This document shows, in pieces, positions 52,610 to 62,389 of a stretch of DNA of 64,000 nucleotides (position 1 is its first letter; each line of letters begins with the position of its first letter). The DNA comes from Hornefia butyriciproducens (GTDB lineage Bacteria > Bacillota > Clostridia > Peptostreptococcales > Anaerovoracaceae), in assembly GCF_009695915.1 (NCBI RefSeq), contig NZ_VUMZ01000004.1, positions 124,001 through 188,000 of the forward strand, read 5' to 3'. Made by a program: the position numbers and the translations under genes. The notes beneath the pieces are model-generated. The model was not told the origin of the DNA. It saw nothing but the letters and a program-made list of their open reading frames with translations, and made no database searches.

Positions 52610-54190
52610 ATGTGTTCGATTATCGGTATAACCGGAAGAAAACTTTCCCGTGAGGAGGTTTCTGCTCATTTTCAGGAGACCGCATCCCGCGGACCGGACA
52701 AGATGCGGCTGGAGGAGGCCGGACCCGGATGGCTGGGTTTTCAGCGTCTGTCCATCATGGATCTGTCCTGCGGCGGCATGCAGCCCTTCCACGCAGGCGG
52801 CGACAGTCTCGTCTGCAACGGCGAGATCTATGGATTCCGCGATCTGCGGGAACGGCTTTCCGGGGAATTTCACTTTGTCAGCGAAAGCGACTGCGAGGTG
52901 ATTCTCCCTCTCTATCACAAATACGGGTTCGCCGCGTTTTCCATGCTGGGCAGTGAATTCGCCCTGCTGATTTACGATTCCGCTCTGGACTCCTTTGTCG
53001 CCGCTCGGGATCCCATCGGCATCCGCCCTCTCTATTACGGATATGACGCAGCGGGGGAAATTGCCTTCGCCAGCGAACCTAAGGTGCTGGTCGGACTCTG
53101 CGATGTCATCCGCCCCTTCCCTCCCGGTCACTACTGGGCGGGAGGCGCGTTCCATCCCTACATTTCCCTCACCGGGTCTTCCCCCGCTGTTTCCGGCGAT
53201 CTGGACGATGTCTGCCGGGGTATTCGCAGCCGCCTGATCCGTTCGGTAGAAGCGAGACTGGACGCGGACGCGCCTCTGGGCTTTCTTTTGTCCGGCGGCC
53301 TGGACTCCAGTCTGGTCTGCGCCATCAGCGCAAAGCTTCTGGGAAGAAAGATACGGACCTTCGCCATCGGCATGGACACGGATCCCATCGACCTGAAGTA
53401 CGCTAGAGAAGCGGCGGATTTCATCGGTTCCGAGCATACAGAATTTCATATGACGCGGCAGGAGGTTCTGGATGCGCTTCCTGAGGTCATCCGAATCTTA
53501 GGAACGTGGGACATCACTACGATCCGCGCCAGTCTGGGCATGTATCTCTGCTGCAAAAAGATTCACCAGACTACCGATATCCGCGTGCTGATGACCGGCG
53601 AAATCTCCGATGAGCTTTTCGGGTACAAATACACGGACTTCGCTCCGGACGCCGAGAGCTTTCAGCAGGAATCCGTCAAACGGATCCATGAGCTCCATAT
53701 GTACGACGTTCTGCGGGCAGACCGCTGTATTTCCGTAAATTCCATGGAAGGGCGAGTGCCCTTCGGGGACACAGATTTTGTCCGTTACGTGCTGAACATC
53801 GACCCCGCGATGAAGATGAACACCTACGGAATGGGGAAATACCTGCTCCGCCATGCTTTCGAGGATGACAAACTCCTGCCGGAGGACATTCTGTGGCGGC
53901 AGAAGGCGGCCTTCTCTGATGCGGTGGGACACTCGATGGTGGATGACCTGAAGGAATACGCGGAAGCACGTTACACTGACGAGGACTTCCTCCAGGGCGC
54001 TGCGAAATACGATTACGCTCGGCCCTTCAGCAAGGAGAGCCTGCTCTATCGTGACATCTTCGAGACATATTATCCGGGACAGGCAGAAATGATTATCGAC
54101 TTCTGGATGCCCAACCGAGAGTGGGAGGGCTGCGACGTGGACGATCCCTCCGCGAGGGTACTGACAAATTATGGTGAAAGCGGCAGATAG
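52610..54190 (+). CDS. asnB: Asparagine synthetase B (glutamine-hydrolysing)
   Basis: 526 residues. The N-terminal Cys nucleophile is Cys2 (MCSIIGITGRK after removal of Met), with CNGEIYGF and the class II glutaminase fold; the synthetase half has the PP-motif LLSGGLDSSLVCAIS and SNSMEGRVPF-type VNSMEGRVPFGDTDFV. It makes asparagine from aspartate, ATP and glutamine. Controlled by the tRNA-Asn T-box upstream. Followed 19 bases later by glnA3, which would supply its glutamine. Confidence 0.95.
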   Translation: MCSIIGITGRKLSREEVSAHFQETASRGPDKMRLEEAGPGWLGFQRLSIMDLSCGGMQPFHAGGDSLVCNGEIYGFRDLRERLSGEFHFVSESDCEVILPLYHKYGFAAFSMLGSEFALLIYDSALDSFVAARDPIGIRPLYYGYDAAGEIAFASEPKVLVGLCDVIRPFPPGHYWAGGAFHPYISLTGSSPAVSGDLDDVCRGIRSRLIRSVEARLDADAPLGFLLSGGLDSSLVCAISAKLLGRKIRTFAIGMDTDPIDLKYAREAADFIGSEHTEFHMTRQEVLDALPEVIRILGTWDITTIRASLGMYLCCKKIHQTTDIRVLMTGEISDELFGYKYTDFAPDAESFQQESVKRIHELHMYDVLRADRCISVNSMEGRVPFGDTDFVRYVLNIDPAMKMNTYGMGKYLLRHAFEDDKLLPEDILWRQKAAFSDAVGHSMVDDLKEYAEARYTDEDFLQGAAKYDYARPFSKESLLYRDIFETYYPGQAEMIIDFWMPNREWEGCDVDDPSARVLTNYGESGR

Positions 54191-54209
54191 CCGCGGAAAG
54201 GATAGAAAT

Positions 54210-56300
54210 ATGGATATGAAAGCATCACCGGCAGAATATTACGGCTCCATGGTTTTCGATGAGAAAACGATGAAGGAACGTCTCTCCGGCGCATCCTTCA
54301 CGGCATGGAAAACCTGCATCACTTCCGGGGAATCTCTGGACATCTCCACCGCGAACGAAATCGCCGAAGCCATGAAGCAATGGGCAGTGGAGCGGGGCGC
54401 CACCCACTACACCCACTGGTTCCAGCCGATGACCGGTGCTACCGCGGAAAAGCATGACAGTTTCATTTCCCCTGCGGAAGACGGCCGGGCACTGATGGAC
54501 TTCTCCGGCAAGGAACTGGTCAAGGGTGAGCCGGACGCCTCCTCCTTCCCCTCCGGAGGGCTGCGGAGCACCTTCGAGGCACGGGGTTATACTGCCTGGG
54601 ATCCCACATCCTTTGCCTTTGTGAAGGAGCATTCTCTGTACATCCCGACGATCTTCTGCTCTTACTCCGGGCAGGCGCTGGACAAGAAAACCCCTCTGCT
54701 GAAATCCATGGATGCGGTAAGTCGCGCGGCAGTGCGGATTCTGCGGCTCTTCGGAGATACCGATACCAGACGGGTCGTGGCGCAGGTGGGGCCTGAGCAG
54801 GAGTATTTTCTGATCGACAAATCACTGTACAACAGGCGTGAGGATCTCCGGATGACCGGTCGCACGCTGTTCGGTGCAAAGCCGCCCCGTGGGCAGGAGA
54901 TGGAAGATCACTACTTCGGCATGATCAAGCCGCGAGTAGCCGCCTTCATGCAGGATCTTGACGAGGAACTGTGGAAGGTGGGTGTTCCTTCCAAAACAAA
55001 GCATAACGAGGTCGCTCCGTCACAGCACGAGATGGCTCCTGTTTTCAGCGATGCCAACACCGCCAACGATCATAACCAGCTGGCCATGGAGATGCTGAAA
55101 AAGGTGGCTGATCGCCACGGCTTCGTCGCCCTGATTCACGAAAAGCCCTTCCGGTACGTGAACGGATCCGGCAAGCACGATAACTGGTCTCTTTCCACCG
55201 ATACCGGAAAAAATCTGTTCCGTCCGGGCTCTACGCCCAGCCAGAACGCACAGTTTCTGCTCTTCCTGGCAGCCTTCATCAAGGGCGTCGATGAGTACCA
55301 GGAGCTGCTGCGGGCCACAGTCGCATTCCCGGGGAACGATCACCGTCTGGGCGCACAGGAGGCACCGCCGGCCGTTATTTCCATCTTCCTGGGAGATGAA
55401 CTCAGCGCTGTTGTGGATTCCATCATCAGCGGCACCGACTACACAGATGCAGGAAAGAAGACTCTTGAAATCGGCGTAGACGTGCTTCCGGAAATTCCGT
55501 TGGACAACACGGATCGCAACCGGACCTCCCCCATGGCCTTCACCGGCAACAAATTCGAGTTCCGGATGCCGGGCTCTTCCCAGTCCATCGCCGGACCTAA
55601 TGTAGTTCTGAACGCCGCGATGGCAGAAGAACTGCAGCAGTTCGCGGAAGAGCTGGAAGGCTCCGAGAATTTCATGGAGGATCTTCAGGCTCTTCTTAAG
55701 CGAGTATTCACAGAGCACAGGCGGATTCTGTTCGACGGAAACGGCTACGATGAGGCCTGGATCCGGGAGGCGGAAGCCCGAGGCCTCTCCAATCTTAAAT
55801 CCACCGCAGACGCACTGGCTGCCTACACCGACAAAAAAAATGAAGAACTGCTGATCCGTCACGGTATATATATGGAAGAGGAAATGGAAGCCCGCGGCAT
55901 CATTCACGTGGAAAATTATAAGACGGTTATCAACATCGAAGGCCGTACTATGGCGGACATGATCCGGAAAAGTATCCTGCCCGCAGCGTCGGAGTATTCC
56001 GCCGTGCTGTGCAGCCGCGCTGCACTGAAGAATGACGCCGGTATCAGCGCCTCTTATGAGACGGAACTCGCCCGTCAGATCAGCGATGAGACAGACGCGC
56101 TGGCAACGGCGTGCAGCAGGCTGGAACAGAGCCTGAACCGGATGCCCGGCGACGACATTGAAGCACTGCACTTCTGTCATGATGAGATTATCCGCGATAT
56201 GGACGAGGCCCGGGACATCGCCGACCGGCTGGAGCTCATGGTGGACAAAAAATACTGGCCCTTCCCCACCTATGCGGATCTGCTTTTCAGCGAACGGTGA
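54210..56300 (+). CDS. glnA: Type III glutamine synthetase
   Basis: 696 residues, the large GSIII class. ATHYTHWFQPMTGATAEKHDSF and QEYFLID, then PSKTKHNEVAPSQHEMAPVF and RLGAQEAPPAVISIFLGDEL are GSIII hallmarks. It condenses glutamate and ammonia with ATP. ATG 54210 with GAAAGGAT upstream is chosen. Co-transcribed with asnB, under the asparagine T-box. Confidence 0.95.
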   Translation: MDMKASPAEYYGSMVFDEKTMKERLSGASFTAWKTCITSGESLDISTANEIAEAMKQWAVERGATHYTHWFQPMTGATAEKHDSFISPAEDGRALMDFSGKELVKGEPDASSFPSGGLRSTFEARGYTAWDPTSFAFVKEHSLYIPTIFCSYSGQALDKKTPLLKSMDAVSRAAVRILRLFGDTDTRRVVAQVGPEQEYFLIDKSLYNRREDLRMTGRTLFGAKPPRGQEMEDHYFGMIKPRVAAFMQDLDEELWKVGVPSKTKHNEVAPSQHEMAPVFSDANTANDHNQLAMEMLKKVADRHGFVALIHEKPFRYVNGSGKHDNWSLSTDTGKNLFRPGSTPSQNAQFLLFLAAFIKGVDEYQELLRATVAFPGNDHRLGAQEAPPAVISIFLGDELSAVVDSIISGTDYTDAGKKTLEIGVDVLPEIPLDNTDRNRTSPMAFTGNKFEFRMPGSSQSIAGPNVVLNAAMAEELQQFAEELEGSENFMEDLQALLKRVFTEHRRILFDGNGYDEAWIREAEARGLSNLKSTADALAAYTDKKNEELLIRHGIYMEEEMEARGIIHVENYKTVINIEGRTMADMIRKSILPAASEYSAVLCSRAALKNDAGISASYETELARQISDETDALATACSRLEQSLNRMPGDDIEALHFCHDEIIRDMDEARDIADRLELMVDKKYWPFPTYADLLFSER

Positions 56301-56369
56301 AGCTGCTGAGAGCTGTATAAATGATGGCCGTCGCGTAACACCTGCGGCCGGGAGCACAGCAAATAGAGC

Positions 56370-56399
56370 AGGAGGTGAGTGACAATTCACTCACCTCCT
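56370..56399. terminator. Inverted repeat after glnA (possible terminator)
   Basis: Perfect 12-base arms AGGAGGTGAGTG/CACTCACCTCCT with a 6-base loop. The T-run is missing, so it may act as a roadblock or RNA end stabiliser. It lies between convergent genes. Confidence 0.55.
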
Positions 56400-56463
56400 C
56401 TCACATCAACGTACATTTCTCGTATACGCCGGTTTCAATGGCTGACATGCATCCGACTGTCTG

Positions 56464-57189
56464 TCAGCGAATGTCCCACTTGCTCCGAACCACTTTTTCC
56501 CGCGCAGTTGAATAATAGTTGGGAAACGCCTCCTTCAGATACCGGGCGTTGCTCACCCAGTTCATCAGCATCAGTTTCAGCACGCGGCTGAAGTCCTCAT
56601 TGAGATGGCGGATATCCTCCTCGCTCAGCCGGGAGTAATCCCCTCTGAGCCGGAATTCGTCAATCAGATGAAACACGCCCCACAGCATATCCGTGAAATC
56701 CTCATGTTCCAGCAGCATAGGATTGGATGAAATAACGAGAAGGGCAACTCTCCGATCCAGAATCAGTTTTCTTGAACTCTCATAGATCTCCTCGTTAATG
56801 CTGACCCGGATATCTCTCTCCGAAAGTTCTCTCCTCAGCCGCCGTTCCTCCTCTTCACAGTCTACACTGCGGTCCGCCAGTGACGCCAGCTCCGCACCGT
56901 CGTCAGCCGCCCGGAGAATCAGCGCCATCAGCCTTGCTCCCAGCTCCGTATAGAAGGTGCTGGTCAGCATACGGGTCTTCTCCTGTCGCTCTTTTTTCTC
57001 CTGCGCCGCGATCAGTTCTCCCACCACCAGGGTGGCGATGGCAATGGTCACCGGCATGAAGGCGAAATCCTGAAGGATATAGAACGCCGTGTTTCTCACA
57101 TCATGAAAAATCAGAATCTGAAGTCCGTAAATCAGTGCGGAAACCGCAATCAGCAGGAGGACAATCCTGCGCATCTTACCTCTGTCCAT
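56464..57189 (-). CDS. Membrane protein of unknown function
   Basis: 241 residues. Two N-terminal membrane helices (IVLLLIAVSALIYGLQILIF and FMPVTIAIATLVVGELIAA), then a helical cytoplasmic domain rich in Arg/Glu (ERRLRRELSERDIRVSINEEIYESSRK). Family not recognised. Same strand as the dehydrogenase gene that precedes it by about 120 bases. Confidence 0.7.
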   Translation of the reverse strand: MDRGKMRRIVLLLIAVSALIYGLQILIFHDVRNTAFYILQDFAFMPVTIAIATLVVGELIAAQEKKERQEKTRMLTSTFYTELGARLMALILRAADDGAELASLADRSVDCEEEERRLRRELSERDIRVSINEEIYESSRKLILDRRVALLVISSNPMLLEHEDFTDMLWGVFHLIDEFRLRGDYSRLSEEDIRHLNEDFSRVLKLMLMNWVSNARYLKEAFPNYYSTAREKVVRSKWDIR

Positions 57190-57305
57190 CGTTTTCTTTC
57201 CCTTTTACTTTTCTTCTGCTGTACTCCTGCTGTGGCCGCACCGGACGCAGGTGCCATCCGGCAGAATCGTTTTTCTCTTCTGTCAGAACGTCTTTACTTT
57301 CTTTG

Positions 57306-58439
57306 TTACAGCTGCGCCAGCCGGCGGTACAGGCTGCGGATGTCCTCTGCCGAGGGAACTCTCGGGTTCGTCTTCAGGCAGCGATCCTTCAGCGCGTTTT
57401 CCGTCATACGGTCGATGGCAGCCATATACTCATCCCAGTCTATTCCCAGCTCCTCCAGATTTCCCGGAATACCGATGCGATCCATCAGCGCACGGATATT
57501 CCGCACCAGCAGATGAATCGTAGCCTTATTTGTTCCGGCTGAAACGCCGATCACACGGGCGATGTCGAGATACTGCAGCAGAGAATCGCCCTCTCCCGGC
57601 AGTTCAAGCCCCGCATTATATTCGATGCTCAGCGGCAGGAACATGGCGCAGCAGCGTCCGTGAGGAATATGGAACTGTTCTCCGAGCTGATGCGCCATGC
57701 TGTGGCATATCCCGAGAGACGCCACATTGAAGGCCGCCCCCGCCATACAGGACGCGTTATGCATATGCGCCCGGGCGTTCAGATCCGATCCGTCGGTCAC
57801 ACACCGCTCCAGGAAATCGAAGACCGTACGGATGGACTTCTCTGCGAAAGCATCCGTAAAATCGTTGGCGTTCGTGGAAACAAATGCCTCAATGGCATGT
57901 GTCAGAACGTCCATTCCGGTATCCGCTGTGATTTTCGGCGGAACAGTCTCCGTCAGCAGCGGATCCAGGAATACCACATCCGGCGTCAGATCATCGTCCA
58001 CCAGCGGATATTTGACGCCCGCCGCCTTGTCCGTTATGACCGCGAACGCGGTAACCTCGCTGCCGGTTCCGCTGGTCGTGGGCAGCGCCACGAGCCGGGG
58101 CAGCTCCACGCCGCAATACTGAGCGTAAAGCTTAACCACCGCCTTCGCCGTATCGATGGCAGAGCCTCCTCCCATCGCAAAAACCGTGTCCGGCCGGAAG
58201 TTCACAATGGCGTTCAGGCAGTCCTTCACCACTTCCATATCCGGATCCGGCACCACCCGGGCAAAGATATCGTAGGGAACATTCATTTCCCGCAATGTTT
58301 CGGTGACTAGCTCTGTCTTTCCGGACTCCTGCATGAACGGATCGCAGATGACGTACGCCCGCCGCATCTCGAAATTCCGGATCTCCTCACAGCATTTGTG
58401 CCCCATGAAGATTCTGGTGTTCATTACGAATTTTTCCAT
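57306..58439 (-). CDS. Iron-containing alcohol dehydrogenase
   Basis: 377 residues of the group III dehydrogenase family. FAMGGGSAIDTAKAVVKL binds NAD(P), and metal ligands lie in CHSMAHQLGEQFHIPHG and in an upstream Asp-containing helix (TDAFAEKSIRTVF). Similar to butanol/1,3-propanediol dehydrogenases. Substrate not predictable. Start ATG 58439 with GAAAGGAAA upstream. Confidence 0.93.
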   Translation of the reverse strand: MEKFVMNTRIFMGHKCCEEIRNFEMRRAYVICDPFMQESGKTELVTETLREMNVPYDIFARVVPDPDMEVVKDCLNAIVNFRPDTVFAMGGGSAIDTAKAVVKLYAQYCGVELPRLVALPTTSGTGSEVTAFAVITDKAAGVKYPLVDDDLTPDVVFLDPLLTETVPPKITADTGMDVLTHAIEAFVSTNANDFTDAFAEKSIRTVFDFLERCVTDGSDLNARAHMHNASCMAGAAFNVASLGICHSMAHQLGEQFHIPHGRCCAMFLPLSIEYNAGLELPGEGDSLLQYLDIARVIGVSAGTNKATIHLLVRNIRALMDRIGIPGNLEELGIDWDEYMAAIDRMTENALKDRCLKTNPRVPSAEDIRSLYRRLAQL

Positions 58440-58482
58440 ATAGTCGATTTCCTTTCTGTTCGTGCATACCGGCGTCCGTTTT

Positions 58483-59196
58483 TCAGCCGAATATCACGTC
58501 TTCAATGTCCTCGCAGGAGGAGGCGATGCAGCCCGCACGATTCAGCATCAGAAACGCCCTGCTGCGAAATCCCCAGTCCACCGATATGCAGTCTAGTCCG
58601 GAATTCGACGCCGTCTGGATGTCCACCTCGGAATCTCCGATGTAGACCGCTTCCCGACGGTCAGTCTTCAGTTGCCCCAGCGCCTTCTCCACCATATCCG
58701 GGTACGGCTTGCGGCGGATTCCCCGAACCTCGCCTGCCGCGTAATCGAACAGTCCCTCAAAGTGTTCCCGGTTCAGGCTCTGAACTGCCTCATCCGGCTT
58801 GTTTGAGACCACCGCGATTCCGATGCCCCGCCGTTTCAGATTTCTGAGCATCGGCAGGATCCCGGGATAAGGACCGGTTTTTATATTACAGTGCTCCGCA
58901 TAATACGGAGTGTATGCCGCCCGGATTTCCTCCGCCAGCTTCTCATCGACGGAAAGGGGCGGCTCGTCCTTTGTTCCGATCTGCTCCAGCCTCTCCAGAG
59001 GAAATCCGTTCTCCACCGCCAGCGCTCTTCGAATCGCTACAGCGGCGCCGCTTCCGAAGAAAAGCTTCACCTCGTCCTCACTGAAGTCGCTCCGATGGTC
59101 GAAATCTCTGAACGTATGGTTCAGCGCATCCCGCAGATCCGCAACGGTATCCAGAATCGTTCCGTCCATATCAAAAATTGCAGCCTTATATCCCAT
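58483..59196 (-). CDS. HAD-family phosphatase (phosphoglycolate phosphatase-like)
   Basis: 237 residues. HAD motifs I FDMDGTILDT, II VVSNKPDEA, III KPYPDMVEKAL and IV IGDSEVDI with the Gph-type cap between I and II. Probably dephosphorylates a small sugar or glycolate phosphate. Situated in a row of genes on the same strand. Confidence 0.9.
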   Translation of the reverse strand: MGYKAAIFDMDGTILDTVADLRDALNHTFRDFDHRSDFSEDEVKLFFGSGAAVAIRRALAVENGFPLERLEQIGTKDEPPLSVDEKLAEEIRAAYTPYYAEHCNIKTGPYPGILPMLRNLKRRGIGIAVVSNKPDEAVQSLNREHFEGLFDYAAGEVRGIRRKPYPDMVEKALGQLKTDRREAVYIGDSEVDIQTASNSGLDCISVDWGFRSRAFLMLNRAGCIASSCEDIEDVIFG

Positions 59197-59208
59197 GTAT
59201 TTTCCGTC

Positions 59209-60168
59209 CTATGCTTTCGTAAACTTGTCCTTCGCCTGCCCGCATCTCGGACAGTTCCAGTTCTCCGGCAGTTCTTCAAACTTTGTTCCTGCCGGAATTC
59301 CGTGATCGGGATCACCGATTTCCGGATCATATACATATCCGCAGACCGTGCAGACATATTTCCCGGTGGATTCCTTCACAATGGCCTCTTTCGGAGGAAT
59401 GCTCTCCGGTGGATTATCCAGATCGCATACCCTCTTTGCCTCCAGATTCTCATAACCCAGTGGCGTATGCGTGGAAACATAGACAGTAGGATTGTTTCTG
59501 ATGAATTCTCTTACCATGTCCAGCGATGTTCTTGCCGCATCCAAATCCTCAAAGATCGTGGACAGTTTGTTTTCATACAAAGCCTCATCAGTATATGTAA
59601 TATCTCCATGAATCATGTAGAAGAGACCCCCGTCTTCCACAATGACGATGCTGTTTCCCTTTGTATGACCCGGCGCAGGGATGTATCGGATCCCTTCCGC
59701 AATCTTCTGCGAACGCGGGAAATTATGATAGGGTCCATCCTCAAAGGTCGCTGCAACAGTATTTTTGTACGGCTTCATTTCGTCAGAATCCAGATCTTCC
59801 TTGCTGCAATAGATGGTCGCATTAGGAAAGCTTCTCAATTCACCGGTATGATCCGCATGTTTATGAGTGACCAGGATCTTAGAAATCTGCTCCGGCTGGT
59901 ATCCTGCCTCTGCCAGAGCCGACACATAATCTGTGATCTTGTTCCCCATGAAGAGAATCGTCTTTTCATCCGGAACCTGCTCCGGAAATTCCTTCGGCAG
60001 GCCGGTATCTACCAGGATAACCTCGTCACCGGTATCGATTACATAATTCTGCAGACTGGATCTGTACCGGATCGCAGGATCAAACTTCTCCATCCCTTCT
60101 TCTCCCCCAAAAGGAAGAGGCTGCAGCATATAGCCGTTCTCAAAAAGCTTTACTGGTTTAATCTGCAT
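59209..60168 (-). CDS. Metallo-beta-lactamase-fold hydrolase fused to rubredoxin
   Basis: 319 residues. Residues 1-260 are an MBL fold with the metal motif [14 protein letters not shown] (HxHxDH), then [18 protein letters not shown] and HGDITY. Residues about 270-319 are a complete rubredoxin with both CxxC clusters: [16 protein letters not shown] and [14 protein letters not shown]. The pairing suggests an electron-carrying iron centre attached to a hydrolase or flavoprotein-like scaffold. True flavodiiron proteins carry flavodoxin, which is absent here. Confidence 0.9.
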   Translation of the reverse strand: MQIKPVKLFENGYMLQPLPFGGEEGMEKFDPAIRYRSSLQNYVIDTGDEVILVDTGLPKEFPEQVPDEKTILFMGNKITDYVSALAEAGYQPEQISKILVTHKHADHTGELRSFPNATIYCSKEDLDSDEMKPYKNTVAATFEDGPYHNFPRSQKIAEGIRYIPAPGHTKGNSIVIVEDGGLFYMIHGDITYTDEALYENKLSTIFEDLDAARTSLDMVREFIRNNPTVYVSTHTPLGYENLEAKRVCDLDNPPESIPPKEAIVKESTGKYVCTVCGYVYDPEIGDPDHGIPAGTKFEELPENWNCPRCGQAKDKFTKA

Positions 60169-60179
60169 AATATTTCTCC

Positions 60180-60728
60180 TTACCGTAGATTTTCCGGAAC
60201 AAAGAGTCCTCTGTCCGCGAGGTCTACGCCCTCGTTCTGAAGCAGTTTTATCTTCTTGTCTATGCCGCCGGCGTAACCCGTAAGGCTCCCGTTTTTTCCG
60301 ACAACCCGATGGCAGGGCACGATGATCGTCAGCGGGTTATGGCCGACCGCACCACCGACCGCCTGAGCCGAAACCCGGTCCTTTCCGGTCTTCTCCGCGA
60401 CAGTCTCTGCAATCCGTCCATATGTCGTTGTCTGTCCAAATGGAATCTTCAGCATTTCACGGGAAACCATTCTGCGAAAATCCGAACCAGTGAGCTCCAG
60501 CGGCGGCAGAAATCCCGGATCCTTTCCCTCGAAATACAGATCCAGCCATTCCTTTATCCTCAGAAAAACCGGCAGTTTCCGCTCTGCAGGCTGCTCCGCT
60601 TCATCCATCAGACTTCTGTCGTATTTCTGCCGGTCGAACCAGAGGGCATAGAGTTTCTCTCCGTCCTCCGAATACATCGTCATGGTTCCCAGCGGCGAAT
60701 CGTATTTCATGCAGCAGCTCATCTCCAA
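60180..60728 (-). CDS. ogt: Methylated-DNA-protein-cysteine methyltransferase
   Basis: 182 residues. The acceptor cysteine is in [21 protein letters not shown]-terminal domain typical of Ogt. Repairs O6-alkylguanine by transferring the alkyl group to itself, in one turnover. The gene is 11 bases from the next gene downstream, suggesting an operon with the hydrolase-rubredoxin gene. Confidence 0.95.
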   Translation of the reverse strand: MEMSCCMKYDSPLGTMTMYSEDGEKLYALWFDRQKYDRSLMDEAEQPAERKLPVFLRIKEWLDLYFEGKDPGFLPPLELTGSDFRRMVSREMLKIPFGQTTTYGRIAETVAEKTGKDRVSAQAVGGAVGHNPLTIIVPCHRVVGKNGSLTGYAGGIDKKIKLLQNEGVDLADRGLFVPENLR

Positions 60729-60786
60729 CCCCCTTACAGATATTACTCAGAAACCGATTCATTGCAGTTCCGGACTGCGGATGCAC

Positions 60787-61191
60787 CTATCCGAAGAAAC
60801 GCCGGATCTCCGCTTCCGCAGACTCCGGGGAATCTGATCCGTGAATCAGGTTGTATCTTGTCGACGCGGCGAAATCACCGCGGATCGTCCCGGCCTCTGC
60901 ATCTTCGAAACGGGTGGCCCCCATCAGGATGCGCATTCCCCGGATTGCGTTTTCTCCTTCTACGATCATCGCCAGCACCGGCCCCGACGTCATGTATTCC
61001 ACGATGTCCGGGAAGAAGGGTTCATCCTTCAGATGCGCGTAATGCTCCCGCAGGATCGGCTCGTCCAGCGTCATCATTTTCGCGTCAGCGAGGCGATAAC
61101 CCTTTCTCTCGATGCGGGCGATCACCTCTCCCGCAAGTCCGCGTCGGATGCAGTCCGGCTTAAGCATAATATATGTGCGTTCTGTTGCCAT
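60787..61191 (-). CDS. ndk: Nucleoside diphosphate kinase
   Basis: 134 residues. YIMLKPDCIRRGLAGEVIARIERKGYRL is the N-terminal region, and NLIHGSDSPESAEAEI has the phospho-histidine of the family. Balances NTP pools. A GTG-or-ATG frame open further upstream is rejected: MATERTYIMLK at 61191 with AAAGGAC fits homologues and is the right length. Confidence 0.94.
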   Translation of the reverse strand: MATERTYIMLKPDCIRRGLAGEVIARIERKGYRLADAKMMTLDEPILREHYAHLKDEPFFPDIVEYMTSGPVLAMIVEGENAIRGMRILMGATRFEDAEAGTIRGDFAASTRYNLIHGSDSPESAEAEIRRFFG

Positions 61192-61294
61192 TATTGTTGT
61201 CCTTTCTCCACGGCTGCCGCCGTTACTGCGTTTGCGGTTCTTCGCGGTTTCCGCAGAGGCAGCGTCGCTGCGTCCGCGGCTGCCGCCGTGCCTG

Positions 61295-62389
61295 CTACCT
61301 CTCTCCAAACAGATCTGCCAGCACCTTGTCGGCGCTCATGCTGCGGTATTTCTCCGGATCCGCAAGTTTCTTACTGCTCCAGCGGAAGCGGCCGTAGTCC
61401 CTGTTATATGAGGAACCGTAGGTCAGGGTCGTCGACGGGAAACGGCTGTACCAGGAAGGATAATATTTCTTCATGTACTTTCTGGCAAGTTTTGCAGCCT
61501 GACTGTTTTTCACGCCTGCCCTGCTGTAGGTTCCGCTGAGTTTAACGCCTGCCGGAGAGCTGTGCAGCACGACGGTGCTTCCGTCCTTGCATTCGCCCAG
61601 AGAAATCCAGATATGCTCCGGTCCGCTCATGATGTCCCCGGCCTGATGCTTCTTCACCTTTCTGGCTTTGGTCCAGCTCCCGTAGCCGAGGTCGGCGAAC
61701 CATTTTCCCTGCTTGTCGGCGCCTTTCACAAAGCCCTTGCTTCCGTTCACAGTATGCAGGGTATTGTACATGAGCCACCCCACATATCCGGAGCAGTCCA
61801 GCCCGCTGTTAATCTGATATCGGTAATTATTATAATTGTAGTACTTTGTTTTCGTCGCCGCAAAGGCTCTCCACCTGGGAGACGTTCCGACGGTGCGCGC
61901 AGGAGTGCCTGCTCCGTTGTCGGCTTTGTTCCATCCGCCGCCCCAGACGTACATCGTACTCCCCATCGGCGCCAGCGCAGTGCGCAGGAAGTTCTTCACC
62001 GTGGAAACGCCCGCGGAAGCCACTGTCGTATAACGCACAGCGCTTTTCTTTGTCTTGAGGTAGGAATTTCCCTTCTTTGTCCACGCTCTGACCGCGTAGC
62101 CGTAGGTCACGCCTCTGGTCATATTCTTCCGGATCACTTTACAGGATGTCACCTTTGCGACCCGGGTCAGTTTGCCGTTTCCGGCCTTCTCATAGACAAT
62201 ATATCCCTTCGCGCCGGACACCTTCTCCCATGACACGGCGATCCTTGTGTTCACCGCCGTCGCCATCACACCCTTAGGCGCGCTTTTTGTAAAGGACGCG
62301 GCACTGCACTGCCGCGGTACAAACAAAACCAAGAGTATCAGGCACAAAGCCGCCGCCACCGGCGTCATTCTTTTCATCATCGTTTTCAT
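61295..62389 (-). CDS. Secreted NlpC/P60-like cell wall hydrolase with FnIII-like domain
   Basis: 364 residues. A signal peptide (AALCLILLVLFVPRQCSA) is followed by a fibronectin type III-like domain (VMATAVNTRIAVSWEKVSGAKGYIVYEK) and a C-terminal cysteine peptidase-like domain with the nucleophile in SGLDCSGYVGWLMYNT and His in GPEHIWISLGE. Probably acts on peptidoglycan stem peptides outside the cell. Overlaps the next gene up by 4 bases (ATGA). Confidence 0.85.
   Translation of the reverse strand: MKTMMKRMTPVAAALCLILLVLFVPRQCSAASFTKSAPKGVMATAVNTRIAVSWEKVSGAKGYIVYEKAGNGKLTRVAKVTSCKVIRKNMTRGVTYGYAVRAWTKKGNSYLKTKKSAVRYTTVASAGVSTVKNFLRTALAPMGSTMYVWGGGWNKADNGAGTPARTVGTSPRWRAFAATKTKYYNYNNYRYQINSGLDCSGYVGWLMYNTLHTVNGSKGFVKGADKQGKWFADLGYGSWTKARKVKKHQAGDIMSGPEHIWISLGECKDGSTVVLHSSPAGVKLSGTYSRAGVKNSQAAKLARKYMKKYYPSWYSRFPSTTLTYGSSYNRDYGRFRWSSKKLADPEKYRSMSADKVLADLFGER

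Noticed and set aside
55020-56390. 456-codon open frame antisense to glnA
   Set aside because: No domain, and the sense frame is a clear GSIII.
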